The notes under the pieces are model-generated. The model was not told the DNA's origin. It ran no database searches and saw only the letters and a program-made list of their open reading frames with translations. From Chloroflexota bacterium (lineage in GTDB: Bacteria; Chloroflexota; Anaerolineae; UBA7937; B3-Chlor): a DNA stretch of 64,000 nt. The stretch is taken from contig JAUWLF010000011.1 in assembly GCA_030613785.1 (NCBI GenBank), positions 1 to 64,000 of the forward strand, written 5' to 3'. The translations under genes and the position numbers were made by a program. Shown here piece after piece: positions 10,478 to 19,507 of the stretch (its first letter is position 1; the number at the start of each line of letters is the position of its first letter).

Positions 10478-11425
10478 ATGGAACCGCACAACTTGGTGAT
10501 CATTGGCTCTGGGCCGGCAGCTCTGACGGCAGCCATTTATGGTGCTCGCGCTAACCTTTCCCCCTTGGTTATCACCGGCAAGGATCTGGGAGGGGCCGTG
10601 GGGCAAACCGACCGGGTGGAGAACTACCCCGGCTTCCCCGAGGGCATCGGAGGCTTTGAGCTGGCCCAGTCAATGCAGAAGCAGGCTGAACGCTTTGGGG
10701 CTGAGATCACGATGGACGAGGTTGCGGAGGTAGATCTCGCCACCTCTCCGTTCAAGGTCGGGGCGCATGGGAGCGAGCATGAGGCCAGATCGGTGATCAT
10801 CGCCACGGGAAGGTCGCCCCGTAGGTTGGGAATTCCAGGGGAGAGCGAGTTCGCAGGGCGCGGTGTATCCACTTGTGCAACGTGTGATGGGTACTTCTAT
10901 CGCGACCAACGAGTGGTAGTCGTCGGTGGTGGGGACACTGCGGTGAAGGAGGCGGTCTTTCTGACCAAGTTCGCCAGTGAGGTCCATGTCGTGCATCGGC
11001 GAGATAGGCTGCGGACGGAGAGAATCGTGGAAGACATCGCCAAGAGCAACGAGAAGATCCACTTCGTCTGCGATACCACGGTCACTGAGATTATGGGAGA
11101 TGGTGGTGTGAACGGCGTTCGCTTGAAGAACGTCAAGACGGGAGAGGGATCGACCCTGGAGACACAAGGGGTCTTCATCTTCGTGGGCAATGTACCGAAC
11201 AGCGAGCTGTTCAAGGGTCAGTTGGAGTTGGATGAGGCGGGCTACATCGTCACCGATGAGCGACAGATGACCAGCGTGGAAGGCGTCTTCGCCGCCGGCG
11301 ATGTGCAGGAGCGGGTGGCCTGGCAGATCTCAACCGCCGTCGGATCGGGCGCGAGGGCGGCCATGCAGGCGGAGGAATACATAGCTGAATTGGAGGGGCG
11401 GGCTCATCCTGAGCGTGATGCGTAG
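10478..11425 (+). CDS. trxB: Thioredoxin-disulfide reductase family protein
   Basis: IIGSGPAALTAAIYGARA, STCATCDGYFYRDQRVVVVGGGDTAVKEA, VEGVFAAGDVQ. Confidence 0.9.
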   Translation: MEPHNLVIIGSGPAALTAAIYGARANLSPLVITGKDLGGAVGQTDRVENYPGFPEGIGGFELAQSMQKQAERFGAEITMDEVAEVDLATSPFKVGAHGSEHEARSVIIATGRSPRRLGIPGESEFAGRGVSTCATCDGYFYRDQRVVVVGGGDTAVKEAVFLTKFASEVHVVHRRDRLRTERIVEDIAKSNEKIHFVCDTTVTEIMGDGGVNGVRLKNVKTGEGSTLETQGVFIFVGNVPNSELFKGQLELDEAGYIVTDERQMTSVEGVFAAGDVQERVAWQISTAVGSGARAAMQAEEYIAELEGRAHPERDA

Positions 11426-11547
11426 CGGACGAACCCTGTCTGCTCACGCTCTCGTCGGCGGGCAGGGAGGGGGCCCGTGAGTCCGAGCCGATGGCGCGGT
11501 CGATTCGAGGCATCTTGAGTGGCATTCCCTGAAGAGGAGATCTTCTC

Positions 11548-12315
11548 TTGCCCACAATTGAGATCGCTGGCGAGAGTCTGTTCTACGCCCGACGGCTAGC
11601 GAAAGGGACGAAGTCCTGTCTGGTCTTTGTTCATGGCGCAGGCGGTACGCATCGTCATTGGGGACGGCAACTGAGGTGGTTGCAAGGCGCGAACTTGTAT
11701 GCGCTGGACCTGCCCGGACATGGTCGTTCAGCAGGTGGGGGGCGGGCTTCGGTTGACGCTTATGCGGCGTCTCTACAGGCGTTCTTGGAAGCTCTGGGCC
11801 TGACGCGGGCGATTCTGGCGGGACATTCCATGGGTGGGGCGATCGTCCAGCTTCTAGCCCTCGAACATTCGTCTATGGTGGGGGGACTGATTCTCGTCGG
11901 TACCGGAGCCAGACTGCGGGTGCTGCCCAGCCTGCTGGATGCGTTGGCGAATGGCTTCGAGGAGACGATAGAGGCCCTACTGGGCTATGCCTACTCGCCC
12001 TCTGCTCCCATGGATCTGGTCGAACTCGGTCGGCAGGAGTGGCTGGCGAACTCCCCGGCGGTGATCCGTGGCGATTTCCTGGCCTGTGACCGGTTTGATG
12101 TGATGGACAGGTTGGGAAGGATCCACTGTCCGACACTGGTGCTGTGCGGCGAGGAGGACAGGCTGACTCCGCCGAACTACTCGCACCTCCTGCGGGACAG
12201 CATCACCGACGCAGCGCTGACTGTCATCCCCGATGCGGGTCACATGGTGATGCTGGAGCAACCTCAACGGGTGAATCGTGCCATCGAGGAGTTCCTCCAA
12301 ACCACGGTTGCATAG
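11548..12315 (+). CDS. Alpha/beta hydrolase
   Basis: VFVHGAGGTHRHWGRQL, LAGHSMGGAIVQLLA, VIPDAGHMVMLEQPQRV. Confidence 0.88.
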   Translation: MPTIEIAGESLFYARRLAKGTKSCLVFVHGAGGTHRHWGRQLRWLQGANLYALDLPGHGRSAGGGRASVDAYAASLQAFLEALGLTRAILAGHSMGGAIVQLLALEHSSMVGGLILVGTGARLRVLPSLLDALANGFEETIEALLGYAYSPSAPMDLVELGRQEWLANSPAVIRGDFLACDRFDVMDRLGRIHCPTLVLCGEEDRLTPPNYSHLLRDSITDAALTVIPDAGHMVMLEQPQRVNRAIEEFLQTTVA

Positions 12316-12343
12316 GCTGACCTTCTCCTCCGTGGTTTCGGAA

Positions 12344-13723
12344 CTAGAAAGCAGGATCTCGCTCGAATTCCTGTCCCTGTGCCTCCAGCCAAGCCGCCCT
12401 CGCATCACCGACCAAGTGCAGAGAGCCGGTGACACACACGAGATCCTCTTTGTCCGCCAACTCCAGTGCTCGCCACAATGCCGAAGCCGGGTCGGACACG
12501 ATAGTGAGAGGGGTTTCTGAGGGTTCCGTGCGCTCCACAATGACCGCGGGCTCACCCGCCCGGGGATGATCTGCTTGCGTGACGATCACTTCCTCGGCGT
12601 GAGAGGTCAGCTCTCTCATTATGGCGGTGATATCCTTGTCCAGCGAGAACCCTACGACGAGAATCAGATCGTCGAAAGCCAGATACTGTCGCAGAGCCCC
12701 CATCAGCCGTTGCACCGAATCGACGTTGTGCGCCCCGTCCATCACCAACAGAGGCTCTCGTGTCAGGATCTCCAGGCGGCCCGGCCACTTCACTCGCCGC
12801 AGTCCCTCTGCCACGTGCTCGAGGGAGATGCCTATCTCCTGGCGGCACAACTGATCTATGGTGGCGATGGCGGTGGTGGCGTTCACTAACTGGTAGCGAC
12901 CCAGAAGGGGGATCCAGAAATCCCGGCTTCTCTGGCCCTCGATCAGTCCACCTGGATCGGGGATCCCACACCTCGCTTCGAAGGACTGGCCTTCCATGTT
13001 TGCCTCACCTGGCTGCCACAGCCAGTCCCTGCCCACGCGGATCAACGGAGATCGCTTCTTGTGACAGACATTGGCGATCACCCGCTCAGCGGCTGCCATT
13101 TGTGGGGAACAGACCACCGGTCTCCCTTCCTTGATGATGCCTGCTTTCTCGCTGGCTATCTCCTCTAGTGTATCGCCCAGGATGTAGGTATGGTCGTAGC
13201 TGATGGAGGTGATCACCGCCACCAGCGGCTCGATCACGTTGGTTGTATCCAGGCGGCCCCCTAGACCAGTTTCGACCACGGCCAGGTCCACTTTCTGCTC
13301 GGCGAAGTGCTGAAAAGCCAGAGCGGTCATGATCTCGAATGTGCTGGGATCCGGCAATTGCTGTATGAAAGGCTTGAGACCATCGAGGGCTGCAATCATC
13401 TGCTCCTCGGTCATGAGGCGGTCGTTGATCCTGATCCGCTCACGGAACGTATGCAGGTGGGGTTGGGTGAACAGCCCGACTCGGTATCCCGCCGCCTGTA
13501 GTACGCTGGCGGTCATCGCGCAGGTGGAGCCCTTGCCTTTGGTGCCGGCGACGTGAATCGCTCTCAGTCGCCTGTGGGGGTCACCGACCATCGAAAGCAG
13601 GGTCTTCATGTTTTCCAGGTCGAAGCGCGTGGGGACATACTTGTCGGGGGCCAGCTTCTCCTGGTCCACGAAGCTGTAGATGTAATCGAGGGCTTCTTGG
13701 TATCTGCGATCTTGGCTAGTCAC
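12344..13723 (-). CDS. folC: Folylpolyglutamate synthase / dihydrofolate synthase; probable GTG start at 13723
   Basis: RRYQEALDYIYSFVDQE...HVAGTKGKGSTCAMTASVLQAAGYRVGLFTQPHLHTFRERI; upstream part of the 498-aa ORF runs antisense through the recombinase. Confidence 0.9.
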   Translation of the reverse strand: MTSQDRRYQEALDYIYSFVDQEKLAPDKYVPTRFDLENMKTLLSMVGDPHRRLRAIHVAGTKGKGSTCAMTASVLQAAGYRVGLFTQPHLHTFRERIRINDRLMTEEQMIAALDGLKPFIQQLPDPSTFEIMTALAFQHFAEQKVDLAVVETGLGGRLDTTNVIEPLVAVITSISYDHTYILGDTLEEIASEKAGIIKEGRPVVCSPQMAAAERVIANVCHKKRSPLIRVGRDWLWQPGEANMEGQSFEARCGIPDPGGLIEGQRSRDFWIPLLGRYQLVNATTAIATIDQLCRQEIGISLEHVAEGLRRVKWPGRLEILTREPLLVMDGAHNVDSVQRLMGALRQYLAFDDLILVVGFSLDKDITAIMRELTSHAEEVIVTQADHPRAGEPAVIVERTEPSETPLTIVSDPASALWRALELADKEDLVCVTGSLHLVGDARAAWLEAQGQEFERDPAF

Positions 13724-15239
13724 TGAGTTGGGGGTTTGTAGAGTCGGCGCTGATGATGACACGGAGGCCGATCTGGCGGAGCATGGCCTTGATCTCTTTG
13801 ACATCATCGCGGCTACTCCACCGGCGGCGGAAGCGGTCAACGGAAGGGCCTACTAACTCGGCAAAGCTCTTCTCCATGGCGGTGGGATCAAGGCGGGTGA
13901 TGGTGTGCTGCTTGCCTTCTAGTTCACTCTGGATCATCTCCAGTTCATCCTCTAGCGTCCCCCGCCGCATGTAATATTCTGATCGGTCGATGAGCAGGCT
14001 CTCATAATCGCGGGTCCATTGCTCCAGGGTGCGTAGGATCCTGGTCTCCGCCGCTTGTAGGCCAGCCAGGTCCTCAGCGGCGCCCTCCGTTTTCTGATCA
14101 GCCAGGGCCAGCAGCTCCTCCTCGAGTAGGCTGGGCTCGGTGGCCCGCGCGATGAGCCAATCCAGAACGTCCTCTTCGACCATCTCCAGCCGGACACCAT
14201 TGCGGGGTGTGGGCCGGCGGCATTCGCTTCGGGGGCGAGGACAGATGAGATACTTGAAGAAATGCTTGGTGCTCCCGCCTCCGGTGATGGTCATGCGGCC
14301 GCCACAGTACCCGCAGTAGACGAAGCCGCTCAAAGGGTACTGCGTATAGGGGTGGCGCTTGCCCTGTTCTCTCCTGGCGGCCATCTCTCGCTGCACTGCA
14401 TCCCAGGTATCCTCGGAGATGATGGCCTCGTGTTTCCCTGGAGCGGAGACCCAATCGCCTGGATCCCGCCAATCGCGCTCTCGATGATCCCAGCGGCGCC
14501 AGGTGACGCGGCCTGAGTAGTAGGGAGAGGCCAGCATGTACTTGAGTGCCGTGGCGTTGCGGGGATAAACCTCGACTGCATGTGCCTTGGCCAGGCGCAG
14601 GATGCCCTCATAGGTATTGCCTTCCAGGAACCATCCGAAGCACTGACGCACGAGTTGGACTTCCGGTTTGTAGGGAATCCCATAGCCTTCATCGCCGAGG
14701 CGGTATCCGAAGGGGATCCGATTGTTCGGGTGATAGCCGTCTTTGACACGCCGGCGGGTGCCCATGCGAAAGCGGGCCTGGAGCTCGGCGACCTCATCCT
14801 GGCTCCTGGCTCTCTCTACACTGCGGAGCCAGATGGACGCACGATCTCTCTGCTCGGCGAACTCCTGGGGATCCTGGACCCGGGTGGGCATGGCCATGGA
14901 ATAGACCTGCACCTTGTACTCCGCCAGATACTCTTCCACCTGGGCGATCAAGGCATCCTTCCGACCGAGGCGATCACGTCCACGGCAGATGAGCAGGTCA
15001 ATACTACCCGATCGGGTGAGGTCCATCAGTTCTGTGTACACAGGCATTTCAGTGGCGGCATCGGCCAGGAAGATGTAACCCCGACTGTGGCCGGGGATGA
15101 TCAGGGGATCGTGGACTTCGTGCCAGCGCTCGTTACGTTCGATGAGCTCGCGGGCGGCGGAGATCTGCGAGGGGATGGAATCCTTCTCCTCAGAGGCTTG
15201 GGGCTTGCTGGAGACAGCAGCCCAGATGATGCAGCGCAT
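13716..15239 (-). CDS. int: Large serine recombinase (prophage integrase)
   Basis: IIWAAVSSKPQASEEKDSIPSQISAARELIERN, LICRGRDRLGRKDALIAQVEEYL, RVKDGYHPNNRIPFGYRL, GFVYCGYCGGRMTITGG zinc motif, C-terminal coiled coil. Confidence 0.95.
   Translation of the reverse strand: MRCIIWAAVSSKPQASEEKDSIPSQISAARELIERNERWHEVHDPLIIPGHSRGYIFLADAATEMPVYTELMDLTRSGSIDLLICRGRDRLGRKDALIAQVEEYLAEYKVQVYSMAMPTRVQDPQEFAEQRDRASIWLRSVERARSQDEVAELQARFRMGTRRRVKDGYHPNNRIPFGYRLGDEGYGIPYKPEVQLVRQCFGWFLEGNTYEGILRLAKAHAVEVYPRNATALKYMLASPYYSGRVTWRRWDHRERDWRDPGDWVSAPGKHEAIISEDTWDAVQREMAARREQGKRHPYTQYPLSGFVYCGYCGGRMTITGGGSTKHFFKYLICPRPRSECRRPTPRNGVRLEMVEEDVLDWLIARATEPSLLEEELLALADQKTEGAAEDLAGLQAAETRILRTLEQWTRDYESLLIDRSEYYMRRGTLEDELEMIQSELEGKQHTITRLDPTAMEKSFAELVGPSVDRFRRRWSSRDDVKEIKAMLRQIGLRVIISADSTNPQLSD
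13730..13738. repeat. Candidate attL core GGGGGTTTG
   Basis: 9-bp match to 52939-52947; lies between folC GTG and the integrase 3' end. Confidence 0.5.
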
Positions 15240-15244
15240 TGGTT

Positions 15245-15260
15245 TACCGAGCGCCCGGTA
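15245..15260. repeat. Dispersed 16-bp near-palindrome copy 1: TACCGAGCGCCCGGTA
   Basis: Located just upstream of the integrase ATG; matches TACCGAGCGCNCGGTA. Confidence 0.85.
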
Positions 15261-15263
15261 GAG

Positions 15264-16034
15264 TCATTGGCAGAGACTCTCGCATGGTTCTCCATCCTGG
15301 TTCTGATCAAGTTTGGAGGGATCGCCCGGGCAGGCGTTCCAATAGGACATGACATCTGCGCATGAGGAGAAATCGCCGCAGTTGTAGAGATCCCCGCTGC
15401 AGTCCCAGGATGGCTCTGGGCTGGCGGGGGATGTTGTTGGCATCTGTGGCTGTGGAGATGTTGCTGTTGGAGCCGCGACGGTAGCCTGGGCCCAGAGGCC
15501 CCTACCGCCCTCTCTGGCCTCCCGCTCGAGATCAACGAACAGATCAGCGAACGCCACATCAGGCGGGTAGGTAGCGGCCTGCGCATAGCCCAGCGCGACC
15601 AATTCAGCGTTGACGAACAGCTCTCCCACATACACATATCGGAGAAGCCTGCCATATCGGTCCACGTCTGATACGTCTTTCTCCAGTTTCACCAGTTGGC
15701 CTTCCACTAACTGTCGATTCGCTTCGGTCGCCTCGGAGCCGCCTGGCTGATCGGATTCAGGACAGTTGATGCCGATGTACCTGACAGAGAACAGCATACC
15801 TCCTATGTCGACCTTGATCGTGTCGCCATCGATGACTCTGACGACCGCCACTTCTGTCATGGTCTCAGGACTAGGCTCTTGCGGAGTTGTAGCCGTCGCT
15901 CCTATTACACTCGGCGCAGTCGTCGCTAGGGGGATGGGCGTTGTGGTTGGAAGGTCTGGGGTGGGCGCTGCGCCGCAGGCGAGGGAGAGCAGGAGCCAGA
16001 GAGTCGCTATTGATGCGCACAGGCCGCGCTTCAT
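15264..16034 (-). CDS. Prophage-encoded lipoprotein: thermonuclease (SNase-like) domain plus excalibur calcium-binding domain
   Basis: Signal LLLSLACGAAPTP; VVRVIDGDTIKVDIGGMLFSVRYIGINCPES...YGRLLRYVYVGELFVNAELVALGYA; DQNQDGEPCESLC. Confidence 0.88.
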   Translation of the reverse strand: MKRGLCASIATLWLLLSLACGAAPTPDLPTTTPIPLATTAPSVIGATATTPQEPSPETMTEVAVVRVIDGDTIKVDIGGMLFSVRYIGINCPESDQPGGSEATEANRQLVEGQLVKLEKDVSDVDRYGRLLRYVYVGELFVNAELVALGYAQAATYPPDVAFADLFVDLEREAREGGRGLWAQATVAAPTATSPQPQMPTTSPASPEPSWDCSGDLYNCGDFSSCADVMSYWNACPGDPSKLDQNQDGEPCESLCQ

Positions 16035-16480
16035 TCTTCGCCCTCCTCAGTGTATTCTCCTCGCTCCTCAGCTACCAACCGAAGCCGGTCCTGCACGATG
16101 CGATCCACGTCGGTGGAGAAGCGCAGCAAGCCCATGATGTTATCTAGTATTTCTCGTCTTTCAACGGGAGATCTGATCTTGCGAAGCATGCCAATGAGTT
16201 CGGTTTCATCTCTGGCCAGATCCTCGGTTTGCTGCTGAGATGGGAGCCAGCCGGCTATCTGACAGAAGTAATCCACCCCGAGGCCGAATGCGAGCGCAAT
16301 GCCAGCGAGCTTCTTCGCAGATACATTCGGATGTTCCCCGTGCTCAAGGCGGTTGAGATAGGACTTTGCGACCCCGGACCTTTGCTCAAGCTGTCCGAAG
16401 GTCCAAGCGTGGGCCTCCCTATGTTTCTGGATGGCCCGGCCGAATCTGACAGCATCGACGCTCTTCTCTTTCTTGGTCAT
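16031..16480 (-). CDS. XRE-family HTH transcriptional repressor (CI-like)
   Basis: RFGRAIQKHREAHAWTFGQLEQRSGVAKSYLNRLEHGEHPNVSAKKLAGIALAFGLGVDYF; divergent from the Cro-like gene. Confidence 0.85.
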   Translation of the reverse strand: MTKKEKSVDAVRFGRAIQKHREAHAWTFGQLEQRSGVAKSYLNRLEHGEHPNVSAKKLAGIALAFGLGVDYFCQIAGWLPSQQQTEDLARDETELIGMLRKIRSPVERREILDNIMGLLRFSTDVDRIVQDRLRLVAEERGEYTEEGEE

Positions 16481-16486
16481 ATCACC

Positions 16487-16495
16487 ATTGTACCA
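16487..16495 (-). promoter_or_regulatory. Candidate extended -10 promoter (TGGTACAAT) for the repressor, giving a near-leaderless mRNA
   Basis: Minus strand TGGTACAAT-GGTGAT-ATG; the -10 ends 6 nt before the ATG. Confidence 0.5.
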
Positions 16496-16536
16496 GACAA
16501 GTGTTGCCAATTGGGGATTGTTTAAGCTTCTAGGGC

Positions 16537-16564
16537 TTGACAAATGGCAAAAAGCGTGTATAAT
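16537..16564 (+). promoter_or_regulatory. Consensus sigma70-type promoter for the early rightward operon
   Basis: TTGACA (16537-16542), 16-bp spacer, TATAAT (16559-16564). Confidence 0.85.
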
Positions 16565-16584
16565 AGGGGATGAAAGGTGCGAAT

Positions 16585-16845
16585 ATGGAACAGGTAGCAG
16601 ATCTGATCGTCAGGCTGGGAGAGAAGGCGAATAGCACGACACAGAGGGACGTGGCTCGCAAGATAGGCATCAGCGAGACACAGCTAACTAGGCTGCTGAA
16701 AGGCGAAAGGCAGCCGGGGAGCAAGACACTGGCTGGTATCGTTCAGGCCTACCCGGACTTGTTGCCTTACGTATCCCTTTTTTTGGCTGAGAAAGTGCAG
16801 ATTGGCAACGGTCAGGAACCAATTAGGGATGCAAAGCGCCCCTAG
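16585..16845 (+). CDS. Cro-like XRE-family HTH protein (alternative ATG at 16570)
   Basis: TTQRDVARKIGISETQLTRLLKGERQPGSKTLAGIVQAYPDLLPYV; AAAGGTG SD-like sequence upstream of ATG 16585. Confidence 0.75.
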   Translation: MEQVADLIVRLGEKANSTTQRDVARKIGISETQLTRLLKGERQPGSKTLAGIVQAYPDLLPYVSLFLAEKVQIGNGQEPIRDAKRP

Positions 16846-16905
16846 CCATCGGTAGGTGAAAGACCAACGTCTGGTGGCGGGGGCGCTCTTTGTGGGGAGG
16901 GAGAG

Positions 16906-17145
16906 ATGAGTTCAGTCGAGCCTATATTGGCAGTAGTGAAGATCACGGATCAAAACAGGCAAACAATCTTCGAGATGGCTATGCGAGTTTACTTGGGCGA
17001 GAAGTGTGCGTATTGTGGCCGTACTTTCGCCACTCTTGACGATGTGCAAGAGGCTGTTTGGTACGGTGCTCACGCAAATGGTCGGCGCGCATGTGAAGCC
17101 TGTTGGGATGCCGCGCACGTGGAGGGACAGAGTGAAGACGATTGA
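16906..17145 (+). CDS. Small putative zinc-binding phage protein
   Basis: CAYCGRTF...RRACEACW motifs; GGAGGGAGAG RBS. Confidence 0.6.
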   Translation: MSSVEPILAVVKITDQNRQTIFEMAMRVYLGEKCAYCGRTFATLDDVQEAVWYGAHANGRRACEACWDAAHVEGQSEDD

Positions 17146-17344
17146 GTTCGCAACCTGGCTCCTAGCGATCGTTCTCTTGCTGATCATGGCAGCCCTGGGA
17201 TGCCTGGGATGCCTGGGGCTGCCCTTTCCACTGCCATGACGATCATCATCAAGGACGGGAAGAGAATCGAGATCACGGCGCGGGTGTCCGACGACGAGGT
17301 GGGTCGGATCTTCCTGCGCTATATGTTGTCCCTGGGAGGGAGAG

Positions 17345-19498
17345 ATGATACCGCAGAAGCTGACTCTGGAAAACTTCATGTGCTACGGCCCTCAGCCGAC
17401 GACGCTGGACCTGAACGGGATCCACCTGGCGTGTCTGGCCGGCGAGAATGGCCACGGGAAGTCGGCAATCATCGACGCGATCACGTGGGCGCTGTGGGGG
17501 AAGGCGCGATCACGCCGCGATGATGAACTGATCCACCTGGGACAGGAGCAGATGAGCGTGGGGTTGGACTTCCTACTGGGCGACGAGCAGTACCGGGTGC
17601 TTCGCCAGAGGAGCAGCACTGGCCGGGGCAACAGCGCGCTAGAGCTTCAGATCGTCAACAACGGCCAGGCCAGGCCGCTGACAGGGAATACGCTACGAGA
17701 GACGCAGCAAGCGATCATCGACACCATCTGCATGGACTACGACACGTTCATCAACTCGGCTCTGCTCCTACAAGGCAGGGCCGACGAGTTCACCAACCAG
17801 CCCCCCGGCGAGAGGAAGAGAATCCTGGGCGAGATCCTGGGGCTTTCTCTGTGGGAGACATGGGAGCAGCGGGCCAAGCAGCGGAGCAGGGCTGCAGAGC
17901 TACGCCTGGGCCAGGTGCAGGCAGCAGCCGCTCAGATCGAGGAGGAGCTGGACAAGAAGTTTGATTACCAAGAGGAGTTTAACTTAGCGCAGACCTCCGT
18001 TGGCAGATTGGCGGCTGAACTGCAGGAGCAGACGAAGCAATTGCGTGCAGTTCAGGACAAAGCCGCCGAAGCTGGCCTGAAGAAGCAAGCCCTCACCGAC
18101 GTCAGACTTGAGCTCACGAATCGGCAGAGGGAATTGCAGACGCTCAACGATCGAATCGCGTCGGTGGATCCAGAAGCGGCGGAGAAGATCAGCCGGGAAC
18201 TGCAGGTAGTGATGGAGCAATTGGCCAGCGCTGGCGATGCGGAAGCGGAGAAGCTGGCGAGCGCTGAGGATCATGAAGCGGAGAAGGAACCCTATCAGAA
18301 ACAGCGCGAGGTACTGGCCAGCGAGGAGGCCGGTCTACAAGCCACCAACAAGCAGTTGAAGGCGGACATGGATGCCCTGGCCGAGGAGATCGAATTACTC
18401 AAGCGGGCCGAGGCTCAATGCCCGCTGTGCGATAGCGAACTCACGGAAGAGCATCGACACCAGATCCTGGCCGATAAGCAGGCCGAGGGAAAGGCGAAGG
18501 CAACGAGCTACCGGGACAACAAGACGCGCATCTCAGAGATCGAGCAGAAGGAGTTGCCGCAGGTCAGACAGATGCTCTCGAACATAGATCGAGAACTGGC
18601 GGAGGCAAAGAGGCTGAGGGAACGAGACCTGGCGGAAGCAAAGAGGCTGAGAGAACGAGAGCTCACACTTTCTCAGGAGATCGCCCGACTGAAGAGCGAA
18701 GGGGAGCGATTGGCGGAGTGGGAGGAACAAGCGATCGCCCTGGACCAAACGCTGGAGCAGCTCACCGATCGGAAGGATCTCCTGGAGGAGGAGTTCCGCA
18801 GCCTGGAGGAGATCACAGCAGTCAGGGCAGGACTGGAGATGAAAGTCCGTCAGCTCGAGGAACAAGCATCGCACGCGAAGATGCGGCTGGGCGCGGTGCA
18901 GCAGAAGCTGGATCACTGCACCTACCTGGAGGGTGAGAAGGAGAAGAGGCAGGAAGAGCACGACGAGGCCGGCCGGGAGAAGGCGATCTTCGATGAGCTC
19001 CGCCTGGCGTTCGGCAAGAGGGGGATCCAGGCCATGATTATCGAGACGGTGTTGCCTGAGATCGAGGAACAGGCCAACCAACTGCTGGAGCAGATGACCG
19101 ATGGCCGAATGCATCTGTCATTCGAGAGCCAGAGGGAGACGAAGAAGGGCACCCTGATGGAGACGCTGGACATCGAGGTCTCCGATGAGTTGGGAAGCCG
19201 GAACTACGATCTCTTCTCCGGCGGGGAGGCCTTCCGCATCAACTTCGCCATCAGGATCGCCATCTCGAAGCTGCTGGCGAATCGGGCGGGGGCCCAGCTC
19301 CGGACGCTGATCATCGACGAGGGCTTTGGGAGCCAGGATGGCCATGGCAGGGACCGGCTGGTGGAGGCCATCAACTCCGTGCGTGATGACTTCGCGCTGA
19401 TCCTGGTGGTCACGCACATTGAGGAGTTGAAGGGAGCGTTCGGCAACAGGATAGAAGTAGTGAAGGGCCCCGCGGGGTCCATGATCTCGGTGAATTAG
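17345..19498 (+). CDS. Phage Rad50/SbcC-like ATPase
   Basis: LENFMCYGPQPTTLDLNGIHLACLAGENGHGKSAIIDAITWALWG Walker A; zinc hook QCPLCDSEL; TLIIDEGFGSQDGHGRDRLVEAI. Confidence 0.9.
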   Translation: MIPQKLTLENFMCYGPQPTTLDLNGIHLACLAGENGHGKSAIIDAITWALWGKARSRRDDELIHLGQEQMSVGLDFLLGDEQYRVLRQRSSTGRGNSALELQIVNNGQARPLTGNTLRETQQAIIDTICMDYDTFINSALLLQGRADEFTNQPPGERKRILGEILGLSLWETWEQRAKQRSRAAELRLGQVQAAAAQIEEELDKKFDYQEEFNLAQTSVGRLAAELQEQTKQLRAVQDKAAEAGLKKQALTDVRLELTNRQRELQTLNDRIASVDPEAAEKISRELQVVMEQLASAGDAEAEKLASAEDHEAEKEPYQKQREVLASEEAGLQATNKQLKADMDALAEEIELLKRAEAQCPLCDSELTEEHRHQILADKQAEGKAKATSYRDNKTRISEIEQKELPQVRQMLSNIDRELAEAKRLRERDLAEAKRLRERELTLSQEIARLKSEGERLAEWEEQAIALDQTLEQLTDRKDLLEEEFRSLEEITAVRAGLEMKVRQLEEQASHAKMRLGAVQQKLDHCTYLEGEKEKRQEEHDEAGREKAIFDELRLAFGKRGIQAMIIETVLPEIEEQANQLLEQMTDGRMHLSFESQRETKKGTLMETLDIEVSDELGSRNYDLFSGGEAFRINFAIRIAISKLLANRAGAQLRTLIIDEGFGSQDGHGRDRLVEAINSVRDDFALILVVTHIEELKGAFGNRIEVVKGPAGSMISVN

Positions 19499-19507
19499 GA
19501 GGGAGAG

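Noticed and set aside
12299-12338. Inverted repeat AAACCACGG...CCGTGGTTT between convergent hydrolase and folC
   Set aside because: 9-bp arms but a 22-nt loop and only short T/A tracts; a bidirectional terminator is possible but not convincing.
17195-17225. Tandem TGGGATGCC repeats
   Set aside because: Only two short units within a hydrophobic mini-ORF; likely trivial slippage.
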